Assembly: GCA_024362935.1 (NCBI GenBank)
Contig: JANCRA010000012.1
Location: 8,866,001 to 8,930,000 of the forward strand
Origin: Setophaga petechia
Taxonomy: Eukaryota; Chordata; Aves; Passeriformes; Parulidae
DNA: 64,000 bases
Direction: 5' to 3'
Within the stretch, counting starts at the first letter, position 1; each line of letters starts with the position of its first letter. The notes under the pieces were generated by a model. That model was given only the letters and a program-made list of their open reading frames with translations. It was not told where the DNA came from and did no database searches. Below, piece after piece: positions 61,001 through 64,000 of this stretch. A program made the translations under genes and the position numbers.

Positions 61001-64000
61001 CTGTCATTCATGTCATTCAGTGTCTAAGAAGTTGATCTCAGGTTTTCACATCTGTTTAGTAGATCTAAAGAACTGTTTAAAGAAGAGGAAAAAGCTGTGG
61101 GAGAGATTAGTTCCTTCACACGCAGAGCATTGAGCTGATTCCTTGACTTGGAAGGCTTTATTCATTACCTTGCCTGCCTTTCCCAAGCAACTTTCTGCAT
61201 GTCCCTGTATGTTATCAATGTTCAGTCATCCCAGCAGCTTATACACGTCACCATGCAGAGGTGCTGAGAAAACAGGGAAAGAAAAAAGTCTTCAGATTTT
61301 CTCTTCAAGATCTCTCAGGTGGTTGGGTTTTTTTGTGCACTATCCTGAAGTTTTGTGGTTCTGATTGTATTCATGCTTTTGCTATATTTTTGGCTTTTTA
61401 GAAGACTTGGAGAACCTTGGGCAAGTATATTAAGAAACTGGATGCATGGCAATGGAAAAACATGAGGAGAAAAAATGTTTCAGCTCTTGAAATTATGGTG
61501 AGCTGTGTGTATAGCGCTTTTAATAGAGTCTTCGAACATTCTGTGCTTGGTGTAAGTTTTCTTCAGCTTCTCTCATAACTCACAACACACTGGGTGTGAA
61601 CATTACCAAGCCTTTTAGGTATTTAAATTTTGAAAGAGGTAATGCAGCTTTACATATTTTTGGGTTTCTTGCTCATCAAGAAAAATTATTCTTGACTGCA
61701 TTGCTCAATGAGGGAATGCTACGAGTTTTATTTTGTGGCATTTATTATTCTTTCCAGCTTTTCAAGATACCTGTCACTATTCTGACTGTTTGCTTTCCAA
61801 GCTCCTTGGCAAATCAAAGGTATTGTAAACTTTTATCACTTTCCTGGAAGGTAAGAGTGTATCCTCTGTGCGAGTTCTTGTAGGCTTTTCATTTGAGTTT
61901 TTTTTTTAATTCCTTGTAATTAAGTGTGTATTTGGAGAAGTTCTAAAGAAATGTGTCATATATGTGTTCAAATGATGTAACATATATAAGTGTTAGCTTT
62001 GAAACAGGAAGATATGGTCTGTATTTCCCAGAGCTTCCAGTACATTTCAGACAAAACCATAAGTAGTGTATGTTGTGAAGACAAAAATCAGTCTATGAAT
62101 GCTGAAAAATTTCATGCAGTAAGCTATTTTAAGGAGGAATTTGAAGGAGGTAGAGAATAATTAGTTGATGTGGAGGAAGGAGGCATCAAAGCTGATAGTA
62201 CAGCACACAGGAAAGTAGCATACAGAACAGATTTCTAGTGAAAGCAGTTCATTTGTAAAAATAAACTCTCCCTGTTTTACTAATATTGTCTTACTGTCTC
62301 GGAGCTGGAAAGCAAAACTGATTGTAATTGCCAGACTGCAAAAATAACATAAATATTGAAAGATAAATCTTAATCTTTCTTAACTCTGTTCCCTAAACAT
62401 GACCTCTGTTCGCCAAATACTTAAACATTGCCTTTATTATTAGGCTTCAGCCTCATCTGTTCTCTTGAATAGTGCCCTAGTTTTGCTACTAGGCAAAAAG
62501 TGAGGAGAAACTAACACATTGTGTATGCAACAACGTTTGTCATTCTTTTACACTCTTTCTCCTGTATTAGTTATTTTCTGCCTGTTTGTTTGTATATTAC
62601 AGGCTTGGAGGGTAAGTGGCATGCAAAATTCTAAACAGTTTTGACTCTTGTTCTCAACTATCAACCTTAGAGTGAGCTTTGTTGTGTCCAAATTTCTCTG
62701 AAGTTCAGATTTTTTTTAGGACAGCCCCTTTGAATGTGGGCTTTCCATAGCAGATTTCTGACATACCATGTGCAAGCGTAGTGTGCTATGAAAACAGTAC
62801 ACAGAGCAAGTGCTTTTAAGAGCTTGCTCATTTTAGTACTGTGAGTTTATGAGAGAGACTTTCCCTGTGTTCAAAATCATTCTATGGAAGCTGCTTTGAG
62901 TACTAATCAGGCCAAGGTGTATATATCCAGGAGAAGGGTATGAAATAGGGTTCAGGTCAATGTGAGGAAAGGCAGAGGGAGTGAGTGGATGGGAAGAAGT
63001 CACAAGAAGAAACAAGTTGATTACTGATGTTTATAGATCATCTCTCTTTGTAAAGAGGCCCAAGGTGTCCTACCACCTATGTGTAGAAATTTTTTGTCAC
63101 TGAAAGAGGATGGGCAAACATGGCTGCTGCTGCTGAAAGACTAATCATACCTGCCCTGGAACTAACTGAAAGAACACTGGAAGCCTACTCAGTACTGATG
63201 GGGTGTAATCCAGTCCTCACTGAAGAATGCCATTGCGTAGCAATTTCAAAAGGAAAGGGAAAGTGCTTTATTTCGAGATTCCAAAGAGAGTACAGGCACA
63301 TAGAATGTATTTATTTATGGCGGGGCAGGGGGGGGAAGAAAAAGCAAAATACCAGAGCCCATTACCTTTCCCTGTGACAGATTGTGGCAGCACTCTGTTT
63401 ATTGTTTCTCAAAGGTCAATGGCTGCCATTGGCACCAAATTTTGCTTACATTACTTCACTGACATTACACCAAATTTTACTTACATTACATTTACTTAAA
63501 TTAAAGTAAGGACTGACATACTTTAAAATACATTTGCTGCGGATTATCTTTCTCTTGAAAAACTGTTGCCCAAGCCACACTTAGAAGAATAGGTCAGCTC
63601 TTATTACAGCAAAAACCTGCAGTAATTGACTATATTTTAGCAAGTCACCACATATTCTAGTACAGTGCCTTTCAATAATTTTTGAAATACTTAAGGCAGA
63701 ATTTGATGTTACTGCTCCAAAAGCTAGATTGCTTGTTCCTTTGCTGTGCAAACATTACCATCACCTTTTCTGCACCCATCCACTCTACCAGTGATGACCA
63801 TGGACTTTACCAGATATGATAGGATATGATCTTATAATCTCTAATTGGATTTTTTGGGGCATTTTTCTTTTTGTTGTGTTGTGAAAATGTTCATCCTAGT
63901 TACTTGATGATTTTACTTGGGTTTCTTTTTCATCCAGGATAGAAAGGGAAACTAGCTGGTGATACAGTAATAATTGAAGATTATAACTGGCAAGTAATTT

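Larger units (their letters stand above)
50692..64000 (+). other. ATXN7L1: ATXN7L1 intron 2 (partial, at least 13.3 kb)
   Basis: T- and G-rich on the plus strand over much of its length, as expected of a transcribed strand. It holds the inverted repeats at 51,975-52,079 and a purine-rich tract at roughly 59.4-60.5 kb. No further ATXN7L1 exon, other gene or clear LINE was recognised. Open frames are short and lack family resemblance. Confidence 0.7.

Noticed and set aside
1..64000. Endogenous retrovirus, DNA transposon with coding capacity, CRISPR array, tRNA or rRNA gene.
   Set aside because: I saw no paired LTRs, no integrase or reverse-transcriptase motifs, no regularly spaced repeats and no recognisable tRNA or rRNA sequence. 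Very old or short copies could be missed by eye.

Overview
This is vertebrate nuclear DNA, most likely from a bird. Coding exons are 69 to 245 nt and separated by introns. There are no bacterial-style gene clusters. At least three truncated CR1-type LINE 3' ends carry the family's 'cttccaac ... attctatgat' termini (about 23.38-23.65 kb, 28.47-28.61 kb and 47.19-47.27 kb). CR1 fragments of this kind with short introns point to Aves; other sauropsids cannot be excluded from sequence alone.

Two genes lie head to head. The minus strand from about 27.8 kb down to the window edge carries CDHR3 (cadherin-related family member 3). I assembled 15 consecutive coding exons. Every junction keeps frame and no stop is met. 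They run from the signal peptide at 27,773 through six cadherin repeats to the transmembrane segment at about 1.7-1.86 kb (751 codons plus 2 nt). The rest of the cytoplasmic tail, about 130 residues in the human protein, must lie beyond position 1. CDHR3 is a calcium-dependent-adhesion-type protein of ciliated airway epithelium, known in people as the receptor for rhinovirus C.

The plus strand from about 49.46 kb carries the CpG-island promoter of ATXN7L1 (ataxin-7-like 1), its first coding exon (50,016-50,130) and second coding exon (50,623-50,691). The remaining 13.3 kb is its next intron. The same divergent ATXN7L1/CDHR3 order is known at human 7q22.3, so this is a conserved synteny block.

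Layout: 1-27,789 CDHR3 exons and introns (minus strand); 27,790-49,460 intergenic or 5'-UTR territory with CR1 pieces, one GC-rich purine-skewed block (42.08-43.07 kb) and two candidate non-coding exons on the minus strand (34.67-34.71 and 39.24-39.33 kb); 49,460-50,480 CpG island; 50,692-64,000 ATXN7L1 intron with a striking near-perfect 69-bp palindrome at 52,011-52,079.

I found no bacterial-type, viral or new defence-like system. The most unusual items are the 34-bp-arm palindrome and its neighbouring hairpin, a tandem duplication of the 3' half of the CDHR3 transmembrane exon with its splice donor, a GC-AG intron in CDHR3, and an ATXN7L1 first exon whose upstream N-terminal extension (as recalled for the human protein) is out of frame here. 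Family and human comparisons come from memory, not from a search.
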